Part shown: positions 1-9,112 of the stretch, piece after piece
Layout: every line of letters starts with the position of its first letter
Position numbering within the stretch: the first letter of the stretch is position 1
Assembly: GCF_003732225.1 (NCBI RefSeq)
Contig: NZ_MOBJ01000005.1
Location: 124,001 to 188,000, forward strand
Length of the DNA stretch: 64,000 nt
Source: Pseudomonas brassicacearum
GTDB lineage: Bacteria; Pseudomonadota; Gammaproteobacteria; Pseudomonadales; Pseudomonadaceae
Direction: 5' to 3'
Program-made: the position numbers and the translations under genes
Notes under the pieces: generated by a model
Seen by the model: the letters and a program-made list of their open reading frames with translations, nothing else
The model's database searches: none
Told to the model about the DNA's origin: nothing

Positions 1-1
1 C

Positions 2-436
2 TTCAACGTGCGTGCCGATGCTGGCGCTCGCAAGATCGTCGAGCAGGAAGGTCTGGATATGCGTTACTACAACGTGATCTACGACATCATCGAAGACGTC
101 AAGAAAGCCCTGACCGGTATGCTTGGCAGCGACGTTCGGGAGAACATCCTGGGTATCGCTGAAGTCCGCGACGTGTTCCGTTCGCCGAAGTTTGGCGCGA
201 TCGCCGGTTGCATGGTTATCGAAGGTGTTGTGCACCGTAACCGTCCAATCCGTGTACTGCGTGAAGACATCGTTATCTTCGAAGGCGAGCTGGAATCCCT
301 GCGCCGCTTCAAGGATGACGCTTCCGAAGTACGTGCCGGTATGGAATGCGGTATCGGCGTGAAGAGCTACAACGATGTCAAAGTCGGTGACAAGATCGAA
401 GTCTTCGAGAAGGTTCAGGTTGCTCGCAGCCTCTAA
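2..436 (+). CDS. infB: Translation initiation factor IF-2, C-terminal fragment
   Basis: This is the 3' end of infB; the gene begins upstream of the window and the frame is open from base 2. The last ~145 residues match the C-terminal beta-barrel of IF-2 that holds initiator fMet-tRNA, with the family-typical stretches [12 protein letters not shown] and [16 protein letters not shown] and the terminal [12 protein letters not shown]-2 is the GTPase that places fMet-tRNA on the 30S subunit in the cytoplasm. It is followed by rbfA, truB and rpsO, the conserved nusA-infB operon order. The GTG at base 8 is not a real start, only where the visible frame opens. Confidence 0.96.
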   Translation, partial: FNVRADAGARKIVEQEGLDMRYYNVIYDIIEDVKKALTGMLGSDVRENILGIAEVRDVFRSPKFGAIAGCMVIEGVVHRNRPIRVLREDIVIFEGELESLRRFKDDASEVRAGMECGIGVKSYNDVKVGDKIEVFEKVQVARSL

Positions 437-507
437 CTCGCGCACTTCAAGAGCCGTGATGGGCAGCCGCATGCAAATGCACGGCGCATCACCCGGACTC
501 TAAACGC

Positions 508-542
508 AACGCCCGGTCTGGCTTCTGTCAGGCCGGGCGTTT
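508..542 (+). terminator. Hairpin between infB and rbfA
   Basis: An arm AACGCCCGGTCTG and its complement CAGGCCGGGCGTT (one G-T pair) flank an 8-base loop, forming a 13-bp GC-rich stem. Only a few T follow, so it may be a leaky terminator or a processing or stability hairpin inside the operon rather than a full stop. Confidence 0.55.
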
Positions 543-595
543 GCCGCTTTCAGACCACACGGGTTTCACCGTGAGGCAGTAACAGGTAACAAGAC

Positions 596-997
596 ATGGC
601 AAAAGAATACAGCCGTACCCAACGTATCGGCGATCAGATGCAGCGTGAGCTGGCACAACTGATCCGTCGTGAAGTCAAAGACCCGCGCGTCGGCCTGGTC
701 ACCATTACCGCTGTTGAAGTCAGCCGTGACGTCGGTCACGCCAAGATCTTCATCACTGTGATGGGCCAGGACAGCGCAGACGATATCGCTCAAAGCATCA
801 AGGTGCTGAATTCGGCCGCCGGTTTCCTGCGCATGCAGCTGGCTCGCGAGATGAAACTGCGCAGCGTTCCTCAGCTGCACTTCCACTACGACGAAAGCGT
901 CGTGCGTGGGGCTCATCTGTCGGCATTGATCGAACGCGCCGTGGCTGAAGACAATCAGCACCCGGTCGTGGCAGAACCCGTAGACACCAAGGAGTAA
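596..997 (+). CDS. rbfA: Ribosome-binding factor A
   Basis: A 133-residue protein of usual RbfA length. RbfA is a small KH-like protein that binds the immature 30S subunit and helps 16S rRNA 5'-end maturation and cold adaptation. The N-terminus ([21 protein letters not shown]) and the core with [16 protein letters not shown] and [10 protein letters not shown] are characteristic. It lies between infB and truB, and truB starts 3 bases after its stop, implying translational coupling. A ribosome site (aacaggtaacaag) precedes the ATG. Confidence 0.96.
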   Translation: MAKEYSRTQRIGDQMQRELAQLIRREVKDPRVGLVTITAVEVSRDVGHAKIFITVMGQDSADDIAQSIKVLNSAAGFLRMQLAREMKLRSVPQLHFHYDESVVRGAHLSALIERAVAEDNQHPVVAEPVDTKE

Positions 998-1000
998 TCG

Positions 1001-1918
1001 GTGGCTCAGGTCAAACGTATCCGTCGTAACGTCAGCGGCATCATCCTGCTCGACAAGCCGCTGGGGTTCACCTCCAACGCGGCCTTGCAGAAGGTTCGCT
1101 GGCTGCTTAATGCCGAGAAGGCCGGGCATACCGGCAGTCTTGATCCGTTGGCCACCGGCGTGTTGCCGCTGTGCTTCGGTGAGGCGACCAAGTTCTCGCA
1201 ATACCTGCTCGACTCCGACAAGGGTTATGAAACCCTGGCGCAATTGGGCAAGACCACCACCACGGCAGACGCTGAAGGTGAAGTTTTGCAGGAGCGCCCG
1301 GTGACCGTTGGTCGCGCCGATATCGAAGCGGTTTTGCCTAAATTTCGTGGGCAAATCAGTCAGATACCGCCGATGTACTCAGCCCTCAAGCGTGACGGTC
1401 AGCCGTTGTACAAGCTGGCCCGTGCAGGTGAAGTGGTGGAGCGCGAACCGCGTTCTGTTACTATTGCGCGCTTGGAATTGCTGGCCTTTGAAGGTGATAC
1501 TGCGCGCTTCGCCGTAGATTGCAGCAAAGGCACCTATATCCGGACCCTCGTGGAGGATATTGGTGAACAGCTTGGTTGTGGCGCTTACGTTGCGCAGTTG
1601 CGACGTACCCAGGCCGGTCCGTTCAGTCTGGCCCAGACGGTCACGCTGGAAGAGTTGGAAGCAGTACATGCCGAAGGCGGCAACGAAGCGGTTGATCGCT
1701 TCCTGATGCCATCGGACAGCGGCTTGCTGGATTGGCCACTGTTGCAGTTCTCGGAGCACAGCTCGTTCTACTGGCTCAACGGCCAGCCGGTACGCGCCCC
1801 GGATGCACCGAAGTTCGGCATGGTACGAGTACAGGATCACAATGGTCGCTTCATCGGTATCGGTGAAGTGAGCGAAGACGGGCGCATCGCGCCGCGTCGA
1901 CTGATTCGGTCAGAATGA
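1001..1918 (+). CDS. truB: tRNA pseudouridine-55 synthase
   Basis: A 305-residue TruB that isomerises U55 in the T-loop of tRNAs to pseudouridine. The catalytic motif GSLDPLATG is present with the nucleophilic Asp at residue 48, followed by [12 protein letters not shown] and the [16 protein letters not shown] motif. A C-terminal PUA-like domain follows from about residue 245. The start is GTG at 1001, with the GGAG at the end of rbfA as ribosome site. It is co-transcribed with rbfA upstream and probably with rpsO downstream. Confidence 0.96.
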   Translation: MAQVKRIRRNVSGIILLDKPLGFTSNAALQKVRWLLNAEKAGHTGSLDPLATGVLPLCFGEATKFSQYLLDSDKGYETLAQLGKTTTTADAEGEVLQERPVTVGRADIEAVLPKFRGQISQIPPMYSALKRDGQPLYKLARAGEVVEREPRSVTIARLELLAFEGDTARFAVDCSKGTYIRTLVEDIGEQLGCGAYVAQLRRTQAGPFSLAQTVTLEELEAVHAEGGNEAVDRFLMPSDSGLLDWPLLQFSEHSSFYWLNGQPVRAPDAPKFGMVRVQDHNGRFIGIGEVSEDGRIAPRRLIRSE

Positions 1919-1993
1919 CCGAAACCAGCCCGCGTAACAGCGAGCTGGCGAGGGTGGCTGTTAACAGGCACGGTCACTACTCATTTTTAGATA

Positions 1994-2037
1994 CAGGGAT
2001 TTGTCCCTGGCCTGTTGAAGCTGTTTCTCTGAAACAG
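1994..2037 (+). promoter_or_regulatory. Tandem hairpins in the rpsO leader
   Basis: Two consecutive hairpins sit just before the rpsO start. The first is CAGGGA-TTTG-TCCCTG (1994-2009); the second is CTGTTTC-TCT-GAAACAG (2021-2037), ending 23 bases before the ATG. S15 represses its own mRNA in several bacteria by binding a structured leader, and this is the natural candidate here. The structures are seen; the regulatory role is inferred. Confidence 0.45.
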
Positions 2038-2060
2038 TTTCCTGATAAAAGGATTGCCTC

Positions 2061-2330
2061 ATGGCTCTCGACGTTCAAGAAAAAGCTCAAATCGTAGCTG
2101 ACTACCAGCAAGCTGTTGGTGACACTGGTTCGCCAGAAGTGCAAGTTGCACTGCTGACCCACAACATCAACAAGCTGCAAGGTCACTTCAAGGCCAACGG
2201 TAAAGATCACCACTCCCGTCGTGGTCTGATCCGCATGGTAAACCAGCGCCGTAAGCTGCTGGACTACCTGAAAGGCAAAGATCTGGGCCGTTACCAGGCT
2301 CTGATCGGTCGCCTGGGTCTGCGTCGCTAA
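2061..2330 (+). CDS. rpsO: 30S ribosomal protein S15
   Basis: An 89-residue S15 of standard length, a primary 16S rRNA-binding protein that nucleates the 30S central domain. The family core is visible: [23 protein letters not shown], then [23 protein letters not shown] good ribosome site (aaaaggattgcctc) precedes the ATG. It sits between truB and pnp, as in many gamma-proteobacteria, and its leader holds two hairpins that may mediate autoregulation. Confidence 0.98.
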   Translation: MALDVQEKAQIVADYQQAVGDTGSPEVQVALLTHNINKLQGHFKANGKDHHSRRGLIRMVNQRRKLLDYLKGKDLGRYQALIGRLGLRR

Positions 2331-2525
2331 TCAGCGATTGCGCTAGAGGTTGGTTGTCTGCCGTGTGTCAGTGGGATTCCCGCTGGCCCATGGCAGGCTC
2401 CCAGCCTCAAGTTTTATCTGGATACACGTTTTACCCCTGGACAAGGGTTGGGCCGATTCCCGACGTTGCCCAAGAATTTCGCAAGAAAACCAGTTCCCCA
2501 AGAGCCACAAAGAAGGTAGGACACC
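2331..2525 (+). other. rpsO-pnp intercistronic leader
   Basis: These 195 bases contain no convincing gene. Several GC-rich inverted repeats occur (for example around 2449-2472, GTTGGG paired with CCCGAC) before the GTG start of pnp. In E. coli this position carries an RNase III-cleaved stem used for pnp autoregulation. I see only imperfect stems, so equivalence is an inference. Confidence 0.35.
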
Positions 2526-4631
2526 GTGAACCCGGTAATCAAAAAATTCCAGTTCGGTCAGTCGACCGTTACCCTCGAGACTGGCCGTATCGCCCGTCAG
2601 GCCTCCGGCGCAGTATTGGTCACCGTTGACGACGACGTCAGCGTATTGGTGACCGTAGTCGGTGCCAAACAAGCCGATCCAGGCAAGGGTTTCTTCCCTC
2701 TGTCTGTTCACTACCAGGAAAAAACTTACGCTGCCGGTAAGATCCCTGGCGGTTTCTTCAAGCGTGAAGGCCGTCCTTCCGAGAAAGAAACCCTGACTTC
2801 CCGACTGATCGACCGTCCGATCCGTCCGCTGTTCCCGGAAGGCTTCATGAACGAAGTGCAGGTTGTCTGCACCGTCGTTTCCACCAGCAAGAAGACCGAT
2901 CCGGACATCGCTGCGATGATCGGTACCTCGGCTGCACTGGCTATCTCCGGCATTCCTTTCGATGGTCCGATCGGCGCAGCCCGCGTTGCGTTCCACGAAA
3001 GCACCGGTTACCTGCTGAACCCGACTTACGAACAGCTGAAAGCATCGAGCCTGGACATGGTCGTTGCCGGTACTTCGGAAGCGGTATTGATGGTTGAATC
3101 GGAAGCCAAAGAGCTGACCGAAGACCAGATGCTGGGCGCGGTACTGTTTGCTCACGACGAGTTCCAGGTTGTGATCAACGCTGTTAAAGAACTGGCTGCC
3201 GAAGCTGCCAAACCAACCTGGACCTGGGCTCCTGCGCCTGAAGCCACCGCACTGCTGGGCGCTATCCGTGCCGAGTTCGGCGAAGCGATCTCCCAGGCTT
3301 ACACCATCACCATCAAGGCCGACCGTTATGCTCGCCTGGGTGAACTGAAAGACCAGGTTGTTGCCAAGCTGTCCGGTGAAGAAGGCCAGCCTTCGTCCAG
3401 CGAAGTCAAAGCTGCTTTCGGTGAAATCGAATACCGCACCGTTCGCGAAAACATCGTAAACGGCAAGCCACGTATCGACGGCCGCGACACCCGCACCGTA
3501 CGTCCGCTGAACATCGAAGTCGGCGTTCTGCCGAAGACCCACGGTTCGGCACTGTTCACCCGTGGCGAAACCCAGGCTCTGGTAGTCGCGACGCTGGGCA
3601 CCGCCCGTGACGCACAACTGCTGGACACCCTGGAAGGCGAGAAAAAAGACCCGTTCATGCTGCACTACAACTTCCCTCCGTTCTCGGTGGGCGAGTGTGG
3701 TCGCATGGGTGGCGCTGGTCGTCGCGAAATCGGTCACGGCCGTCTGGCCCGTCGTTCGGTTCAGGCCATGCTGCCTGCTGCTGACGTGTTCCCGTACACC
3801 ATCCGTGTTGTATCGGAAATCACCGAGTCCAACGGTTCCAGCTCCATGGCTTCGGTCTGCGGTGCTTCCCTGGCTCTGATGGACGCTGGTGTGCCGATGA
3901 AGGCACCGGTTGCCGGTATCGCCATGGGTCTGGTTAAAGAAGGCGAGAAGTTCGCTGTCCTGACCGACATCCTGGGCGACGAAGACCACCTGGGCGACAT
4001 GGACTTCAAAGTAGCCGGTACCTCCAAAGGTGTTACCGCGCTGCAGATGGACATCAAGATCAAAGGCATCACCGAAGAAATCATGGAAATCGCTCTGGGC
4101 CAAGCCCTGGAAGCGCGCCTGAACATCCTCGGTCAGATGAACCAGATCATCGCCCAGTCGCGTACCGAACTGTCGGAAAACGCTCCGACCATGATCGCGA
4201 TGAAAATCGACACCGACAAAATCCGTGATGTTATCGGTAAAGGCGGCGCGACCATTCGTGCGATCTGTGAAGAGACCAAGGCTTCGATCGACATCGAAGA
4301 CGACGGCTCGATCAAGATCTTCGGCGAAACCAAGGAAGCTGCAGAAGCTGCGCGTCAGCGCGTTCTGGGCATCACCGCTGAAGCTGAAATCGGCAAGATC
4401 TACGTCGGTAAGGTTGAGCGCATCGTCGACTTCGGCGCATTCGTCAACATCCTGCCGGGCAAGGACGGTCTGGTTCACATCTCCATGCTGAGCGACGCTC
4501 GCGTTGAGAAAGTGACCGACATCCTGAAAGAAGGCCAGGAAGTGGAAGTACTGGTACTGGACGTGGACAACCGCGGCCGTATCAAACTGTCCATCAAAGA
4601 CGTAGCAGCTGCCAAGGCTTCGGGCGTTTAA
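2526..4631 (+). CDS. pnp: Polyribonucleotide nucleotidyltransferase (PNPase)
   Basis: A 701-residue PNPase, the 3'-to-5' phosphorolytic exoribonuclease that works alone and in the RNA degradosome. Domain order is RNase PH 1 (about 1-210), linker helices, RNase PH 2 (about 310-540), KH (about 555-615, with the [15 protein letters not shown]xxG loop) and S1 (about 620-692, [21 protein letters not shown]). The catalytic-side stretch [16 protein letters not shown] is intact. The GTG start at 2526 is supported by the preceding aggacacc and by the family N-terminus [12 protein letters not shown] strong terminator follows. Confidence 0.98.
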   Translation: MNPVIKKFQFGQSTVTLETGRIARQASGAVLVTVDDDVSVLVTVVGAKQADPGKGFFPLSVHYQEKTYAAGKIPGGFFKREGRPSEKETLTSRLIDRPIRPLFPEGFMNEVQVVCTVVSTSKKTDPDIAAMIGTSAALAISGIPFDGPIGAARVAFHESTGYLLNPTYEQLKASSLDMVVAGTSEAVLMVESEAKELTEDQMLGAVLFAHDEFQVVINAVKELAAEAAKPTWTWAPAPEATALLGAIRAEFGEAISQAYTITIKADRYARLGELKDQVVAKLSGEEGQPSSSEVKAAFGEIEYRTVRENIVNGKPRIDGRDTRTVRPLNIEVGVLPKTHGSALFTRGETQALVVATLGTARDAQLLDTLEGEKKDPFMLHYNFPPFSVGECGRMGGAGRREIGHGRLARRSVQAMLPAADVFPYTIRVVSEITESNGSSSMASVCGASLALMDAGVPMKAPVAGIAMGLVKEGEKFAVLTDILGDEDHLGDMDFKVAGTSKGVTALQMDIKIKGITEEIMEIALGQALEARLNILGQMNQIIAQSRTELSENAPTMIAMKIDTDKIRDVIGKGGATIRAICEETKASIDIEDDGSIKIFGETKEAAEAARQRVLGITAEAEIGKIYVGKVERIVDFGAFVNILPGKDGLVHISMLSDARVEKVTDILKEGQEVEVLVLDVDNRGRIKLSIKDVAAAKASGV

Positions 4632-4659
4632 TTACCCCGCAGCTTAAGCGCTGAACAAG

Positions 4660-4689
4660 CAAACGCCCCGACTGGTTCGGGGCGTTTTG
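4660..4689 (+). terminator. Rho-independent terminator of pnp
   Basis: The arm AAACGCCCCGA and its complement TCGGGGCGTTTT enclose a 5-base loop and end in a T run. It lies about 30 bases after the pnp stop and should end the infB-pnp transcript. Confidence 0.85.
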
Positions 4690-4707
4690 CTGTGTGCCGT
4701 AAAATCA

Positions 4708-4788
4708 AAAGATCGCAGCCTGCGGCAGCTCCTACAATAATCGTGTGATGTGTATCCCCCCGTAAGAGCTGCCGAAGGCTGCGATCTT
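4708..4788. repeat. REP-like inverted pair, GATCGCAGCC family
   Basis: Two oppositely oriented copies of a short palindromic unit (AAGATCGCAGCCTGCGGCAG then GAGCTGCCGAAGGCTGCGAT) are separated by about 30 bases. The same unit recurs around 10524, 40561 and 53961. It can fold into one long hairpin, so it may also protect or end the pnp mRNA. Confidence 0.8.
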
Positions 4789-4858
4789 GTCGTCTGAAGC
4801 AAATCGAGGGGCCGGCCAAGTTGCCTGCCCCCAAAGTCAGTGCTAGGTTTAGCCCACC

Positions 4859-4934
4859 GCCCGTGTAGCTCAGCCGGTAGAGCAGCGCACTCGTAACGCG
4901 AAGGTCGCAGGTTCGATTCCTGTCTCGGGCACCA
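4859..4934 (+). tRNA. tRNA-Thr (anticodon CGT)
   Basis: A 76-base cloverleaf with encoded CCA. Order: acceptor GCCCGTG, TA, D-arm GCTC/GAGC, anticodon arm with loop CTCGTAA (anticodon CGT, reading ACG), variable AGGTC, T-arm GCAGG-TTCGATT-CCTGT, acceptor CTCGGGC, ACCA. It resembles the gamma-proteobacterial tRNA-Thr(CGU). Two positions do not pair canonically: T6 opposite T67 and A31 opposite C39. Confidence 0.93.
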
Positions 4935-4941
4935 CTTCCCC

Positions 4942-5448
4942 TTATTTCACCTTGCGGCTCAATTCCTCAACGGTACGTTTGAGCTGATCCATCGCACGAT
5001 CCTGATCGCTGATATCCCGTTTCAGGTTCGAGATCTCGCTGCTGTTCGAGCTGGAGCTGGAGCCGCTGTTGCGCTTGAGGTCTTCTACCTGCCGGCCGAG
5101 ATTATCCAGGTCACGCTCCTGTTCTTTGACCTTGCTCTTGAGATCGTCGATCTCCTTGCTGCTGGAGCTTGAGCTGGAACCGCTGCTGCGCTTGAGTTCT
5201 TCGATCTGGCGCGTCTGGTCGCTGATGGTTTCCTGCATCTTTTTCAGTTCGTCGACGCTGAGATCGCTTTTGACCAGGACGTCCTTGCCGTATTCATTGT
5301 GGATGACAGAGAGTTTGTCACCGAAGGACGCATTGCTGTTGCCCAGCTCAATGCCGGCCATTGCGGTGCACGGCAGAGCCAGGACGCCCAGCAGGGTGGT
5401 CATTGCGGTGGCGGACAGAACAGAGGAAAGCTTCGAAAAACTGCGCAT
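4942..5448 (-). CDS. Exported Ser-rich coiled-coil protein of unknown function
   Basis: I do not recognise a named family. The likely start is the ATG at 5448, preceded by AAGGAACC, giving 168 residues. Residues 1-31 form a signal peptide with an AMA cleavage site, so the product should be periplasmic or envelope-located. After a short globular part (32-60) come three heptad-like charged coils (about 62-87, 98-126, 139-168) separated by poly-Ser linkers (88-97 SSGSSSSSSS; 128-138). The coils and linkers look like an internal duplication, also visible in the DNA. It faces away from the adjacent tRNA and stands alone. A structural or Lpp-like spacer role is only a guess. Confidence 0.75.
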   Translation of the reverse strand: MRSFSKLSSVLSATAMTTLLGVLALPCTAMAGIELGNSNASFGDKLSVIHNEYGKDVLVKSDLSVDELKKMQETISDQTRQIEELKRSSGSSSSSSSKEIDDLKSKVKEQERDLDNLGRQVEDLKRNSGSSSSSNSSEISNLKRDISDQDRAMDQLKRTVEELSRKVK

Positions 5449-5741
5449 CACTGAGGTTCCTTGTGAAGTACCGATATGGCACATCGCTATGACTTGGGAT
5501 TTGAATTTTTGTTCCCGACGCGCCCTGCATGAAACTTTTTGTGGCAGAGATGTAAAGAGCCGTGTAATTCGCGGGCCAAACGTCCTATATTCGGTGCTTG
5601 CATGAGTATCGCCCAGCAGTTTTCAGATGATCCCGAATGGTTCTGAAGGCCGGACTCACCGGGCTTGTAACGGTTACTCCGCGTCAGAGAGATCCTTGAT
5701 GATCCAGATCCATCTTCCATTCCCAGATCAGAGAGAACGAA

Positions 5742-6047
5742 ATGACCGTTAAAGAACTGACACAAGAAGCACGGCACGAAGAGGCCCTCAAGAAGTACAT
5801 GCTTGATGCGCCCGAATTGATGGAAGAGATCAAGAACCTGAGCGCTGACGATCAGAAAGATCAGATTCAGTGGGCGTTCGAGGACGAGGCAGAAGCGCAG
5901 GGCTTGCAGCCCTGGGAGCTGACGCTCAAGTACACCTCAACGCCGGAAGAATACGAAGCGACGCGCCTTGCGTTGCACAAGGAAGCCGCCGAAGTGCTGG
6001 GCGTCGAGTGGGAAGAATACTGCGAGATGAACAATCTGGTGGTTTGA
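5742..6047 (+). CDS. DUF6388-like small cytoplasmic protein
   Basis: A 101-residue acidic, helical protein with no signal peptide or membrane segment. The pattern of helices ending in LGVEWEEYCEMNN resembles the small pseudomonad family I know as DUF6388; function is unknown. The ATG is preceded by agagagaacga. It stands alone, converges on nadC, and a bidirectional terminator separates the two. Confidence 0.7.
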   Translation: MTVKELTQEARHEEALKKYMLDAPELMEEIKNLSADDQKDQIQWAFEDEAEAQGLQPWELTLKYTSTPEEYEATRLALHKEAAEVLGVEWEEYCEMNNLVV

Positions 6048-6051
6048 AAGC

Positions 6052-6084
6052 AACGCCAGCCTCATGCGGCTGGCGTTTCTTTTT
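6052..6084. terminator. Terminator between the DUF6388-like gene and nadC
   Basis: Stem AACGCCAGCC / GGCTGGCGTT with a short loop, followed on the plus strand by TTCTTTTT. It lies directly between two converging stop codons and probably serves mainly the upstream plus-strand gene. Confidence 0.8.
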
Positions 6085-6085
6085 G

Positions 6086-6934
6086 TCAGAGACTCAGTCG
6101 CATCGACAAATCCACGGCCCTCACATCCTTGGTCATCGCACCAATCGAGATGTAATCCACACCCGTCTCGGCGATCGGCCGCAGCGTGCTTTCGTTGACA
6201 CCGCCGCTGGCCTCGAGCTTCGCCTTGCCGGCATTCAGCCGCACGGCTTCGCGCATGTCGTCCAGGCTCAGCTCATCAAGCATGATGATGTCGGCACCAG
6301 CCGCCAGGGCCTCCCTGAGCTCCGCCAGACTCTCCACTTCAATCTCCACCGGTTTGCCCGGTGCGATCTTGTGCGCGGCGGCGATGGCTTGAGGGATGCC
6401 ACCGCAGGCGGCGATATGGTTTTCCTTGATCAGAAAGGCGTCGTATAAGCCGATACGGTGGTTGTGGCAGTTGCCGCAGGTCACGGCGTATTTTTGCGCC
6501 AACCGCAGCCCAGGCAGGGTTTTGCGGGTATCCAGCAGTTTCACCTGAGTATCGGCGACGAAGTCGGCCAGGTACTGCGCGCGAGTGGCGACCCCGGAAA
6601 GCAGTTGCAGGAAGTTCAACGCACTGCGCTCGCCGGTCAGCAGCGAACGGGCCGGGCCTTCGAGGTGAAACAGCGGCTGATTGGGGCTCACGCGTTCCCC
6701 GTCGCGCACTTGCCAGTGCACCGCGACCCGCGGGTCCAGTTGCCGAAACACGGCATCGACCCAGGCAGTGCCGCTGATAACGGCTGCATCGCGGGTAATG
6801 ATCGTGGCTTTGGCCAGGCGTTCGGCCGGGATCAGTTGTGCAGTGATGTCGCCGCTGCCGATGTCTTCAAGCAACGCACGGCGCACGTTGGCTTCGATTT
6901 CGGCGGTCAAATCGGCGAGGCGTAGATTCGGCAT
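6086..6934 (-). CDS. nadC: Nicotinate-nucleotide pyrophosphorylase (carboxylating)
   Basis: A 282-residue quinolinate phosphoribosyltransferase, which converts quinolinate and PRPP to nicotinate mononucleotide in de novo NAD synthesis. The active-site stretch [17 protein letters not shown], the loop [20 protein letters not shown] and the C-terminal barrel motif [12 protein letters not shown] are intact. The ATG at 6934 (MPNLRLADL) is chosen because the family begins there; the frame stays open a further 93 codons upstream without similarity. Gene order with the DUF1631 gene and ampDE, diverging from nadC, matches other pseudomonads. Confidence 0.95.
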   Translation of the reverse strand: MPNLRLADLTAEIEANVRRALLEDIGSGDITAQLIPAERLAKATIITRDAAVISGTAWVDAVFRQLDPRVAVHWQVRDGERVSPNQPLFHLEGPARSLLTGERSALNFLQLLSGVATRAQYLADFVADTQVKLLDTRKTLPGLRLAQKYAVTCGNCHNHRIGLYDAFLIKENHIAACGGIPQAIAAAHKIAPGKPVEIEVESLAELREALAAGADIIMLDELSLDDMREAVRLNAGKAKLEASGGVNESTLRPIAETGVDYISIGAMTKDVRAVDLSMRLSL

Positions 6935-7290
6935 AACGAGCTCCACAAACAAAGTGGCCCGATTATAGGGCCATGGCGCAAGCGAACCCAAGGCACCCAA
7001 TACATTCACCGGGCTCTGAAGCCTGCATTTGGTCGACTTGCCAGCATTAATCCGCTGGCCTGAAGGTCTGTGATTCAGGTCTATTTCAAGGGTCGATGCA
7101 GAGTCTGCTGGCACTCGGGAGGTCTTTTGCAAGATAATCCGCCTTGCGTTTGACGTCATAGCTTTGACGCCCCTTTGGCTTCCCGAAACTTGAAATGCAG
7201 CGCAGTGCATCACGATTGCGTTGTGAGCCGGCTGTGAGCGTTTGCCGCTTCACATCGAACCGAGGAATCACCCTTTTGCAGGAGGCTTGG
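6935..7290. other. Divergent intergenic region nadC / DUF1631 gene
   Basis: These 356 bases separate two divergent genes and should hold both promoters. I see no gene, no strong hairpin and no clear -35/-10 pair that I would assign with confidence. The only clear element is the ribosome site CAGGAGG just before 7291. Confidence 0.5.
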
Positions 7291-9048
7291 ATGCACAACG
7301 ACGGGAATGTAGTGCCTTTGCACAAGGCGACTACCGATCAGGCGAATCCGTCGCCGCTCGCCCGCCTGCCGGTGATTCTGCTTCAGGTTCGCGACAAGGC
7401 TGCGCAACAACTCAGGCATGGCTTGCAGGAGCTGTTCGATAACGCCGACGACACCTTGTTCGAAATGGCCGACCGGGCACAGAACAATGTTGACCAGAAC
7501 ACCTTCTTTGAAGCCATGCGCGACTTGCGCCTCAAGCGCAAAAGCATCGAGCGCGGCTTTCTCGAGAGTTTCTTCGAGGCCTTCGTCGGTCTTGTCCAGT
7601 ACGAACTGACACAGACCACATTGCCGCTGGCGATGAGTTTCGACCCCTCGATCGAACTTCCCAGTGACGAACTTGAGCGGCAAGTGGCGCTGGAGGCCAT
7701 GGTTGCCAAGGCGCTCAACCGGGACGGCTTTGCCCTGGGCCAACTGACCACGCGCCTGAGCGTGCTGCTGGGCAAGCCCCTGGATGATTCGCACAACCCC
7801 ATGGGGCCGGCCATGCTCTGCGAGTACTTCTTGCAGGCCTGGCGCAATCTGGGGGTGGAGATCAAGGTCAAGCTGATCATTCTCAAATTATTCGAGCGCT
7901 ATGTACTGAGCAACGCCGATCAGCTGTACGCGCAAGCCAACCAGTTGCTGATTGCCACCGGCGTTCTGCCTGAACTCAAGGCCGCTCCTGCGCGCCGTGC
8001 CACGGATCATGCGGCGGCCAGCGCTCATGCAGAGTCCAGTGAGTCGGGCGCCAGATCCAGCAACGCGCACATCGACGAAAGCGTGCAGGAAGTCTTCGCT
8101 GCATTGCAGGAGTTGCTGTACCACGTGCGCGGCAGTGTTGCGCCGACGCTCGAAGCCAGCGCCCAGGCCCAGCCCATCTCGACCCGCGATCTGCTGCGCC
8201 TGCTCTCGCATTTGCAGCAATACGTGCCGGCCCCTGCCGCCCAGGATGATTTCGACCTGCGCAATCAGCTCGAACAGTTGCTGACCCGGGTCAGTGTGAA
8301 AAGTGGCAAGTCGCGGGTGGTCGGGGTGGCGGACGAGGATGTGATCAATCTGATCGCCATGCTTTTCGAGTTCATCCTCGACGACCACAATTTGCCGGAC
8401 TCCCTCAAGGCGCTGATCGGTCGCTTGCAGATCCCGATGCTCAAGGTCGCGGTGCTCGACAAAAGCTTCTTCAGCCGCAGCAGTCACCCGGCCCGGCGTC
8501 TGCTCAACGAAATTGCCGCAGCGGCGATGGGGTGGGGGCAATGCGATGATCATCAGCGTGACAGCTTGTACTTGCGCATCGAGCAGGTGGTGCAGCGGCT
8601 GCTGAATGACTTTGTCGATGATCCGGCGATTTTCTCCGAACTGCTGGGCGACTTTCTCGCCTTCACCAGCGATGAGCGCCGTCGCAGCGAACTGCTTGAG
8701 CAACGTACCCGCGACGCCGAAGAAGGCCCCATCGAGCCGACTTCTGTATTCCTGGCCGAAGACGATGCCGTTTTGTTGCAGGTCGATCAACTGCGCCTGG
8801 GCAATTGGGTCGAGTTTCAGGAGGACGACGAAAACACGCTGCGCTGCAAGCTGGCCGCGATTATCCAGGCAACGGGCAAGTACATCTTCGTTAACCGTAC
8901 CGGCCTTAAAGTTCTGGAGCGCAGTCGCACGGGGCTGGCTCTGGAGTTTCGCCGTGGCACGGTACGCACGCTCGACGACACCTTGTTGTTCGATCGGGCG
9001 CTGGAGTCGGTGATTGGCAATTTACGCCAACTCAATCGCGGCAAGTGA
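7291..9048 (+). CDS. DUF1631 family protein with PilZ-like C-terminus
   Basis: A 585-residue cytoplasmic, mostly helical protein of the DUF1631 family. The start at 7291 is supported by a strong CAGGAGG; the longer upstream frame is not. About residues 1-480 are helix-rich with no recognised catalytic motif. The last ~95 residues (LRLGNWVEFQEDDEN, KYIFVNRTGLKVLERSRTGL, FRRGTVRTLDDTLLFDRAL) have the alternating-strand look of a PilZ-like barrel, which would suggest a c-di-GMP or protein-binding role; the canonical RxxxR...DxSxxG motif is not evident. It lies upstream of ampD, as in P. aeruginosa. Confidence 0.85.
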   Translation: MHNDGNVVPLHKATTDQANPSPLARLPVILLQVRDKAAQQLRHGLQELFDNADDTLFEMADRAQNNVDQNTFFEAMRDLRLKRKSIERGFLESFFEAFVGLVQYELTQTTLPLAMSFDPSIELPSDELERQVALEAMVAKALNRDGFALGQLTTRLSVLLGKPLDDSHNPMGPAMLCEYFLQAWRNLGVEIKVKLIILKLFERYVLSNADQLYAQANQLLIATGVLPELKAAPARRATDHAAASAHAESSESGARSSNAHIDESVQEVFAALQELLYHVRGSVAPTLEASAQAQPISTRDLLRLLSHLQQYVPAPAAQDDFDLRNQLEQLLTRVSVKSGKSRVVGVADEDVINLIAMLFEFILDDHNLPDSLKALIGRLQIPMLKVAVLDKSFFSRSSHPARRLLNEIAAAAMGWGQCDDHQRDSLYLRIEQVVQRLLNDFVDDPAIFSELLGDFLAFTSDERRRSELLEQRTRDAEEGPIEPTSVFLAEDDAVLLQVDQLRLGNWVEFQEDDENTLRCKLAAIIQATGKYIFVNRTGLKVLERSRTGLALEFRRGTVRTLDDTLLFDRALESVIGNLRQLNRGK

Positions 9049-9112
9049 TCGCAACCTGAGGGTCGATCACGGCATACTGGAGCCCATCAAAGCCGTCGTT
9101 GAAGGAGCCTCT

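Noticed and set aside
1915..2097. A 60-codon frame overlapping the truB end and rpsO start
   Set aside because: It overlaps rpsO in another frame, covers the hairpin leader and has no family-like sequence.
2343..4478. A 711-codon open frame on the minus strand across pnp
   Set aside because: It mirrors pnp codon positions; its sequence is biased and repetitive and resembles no protein. Such antisense frames are common in GC-rich genes.
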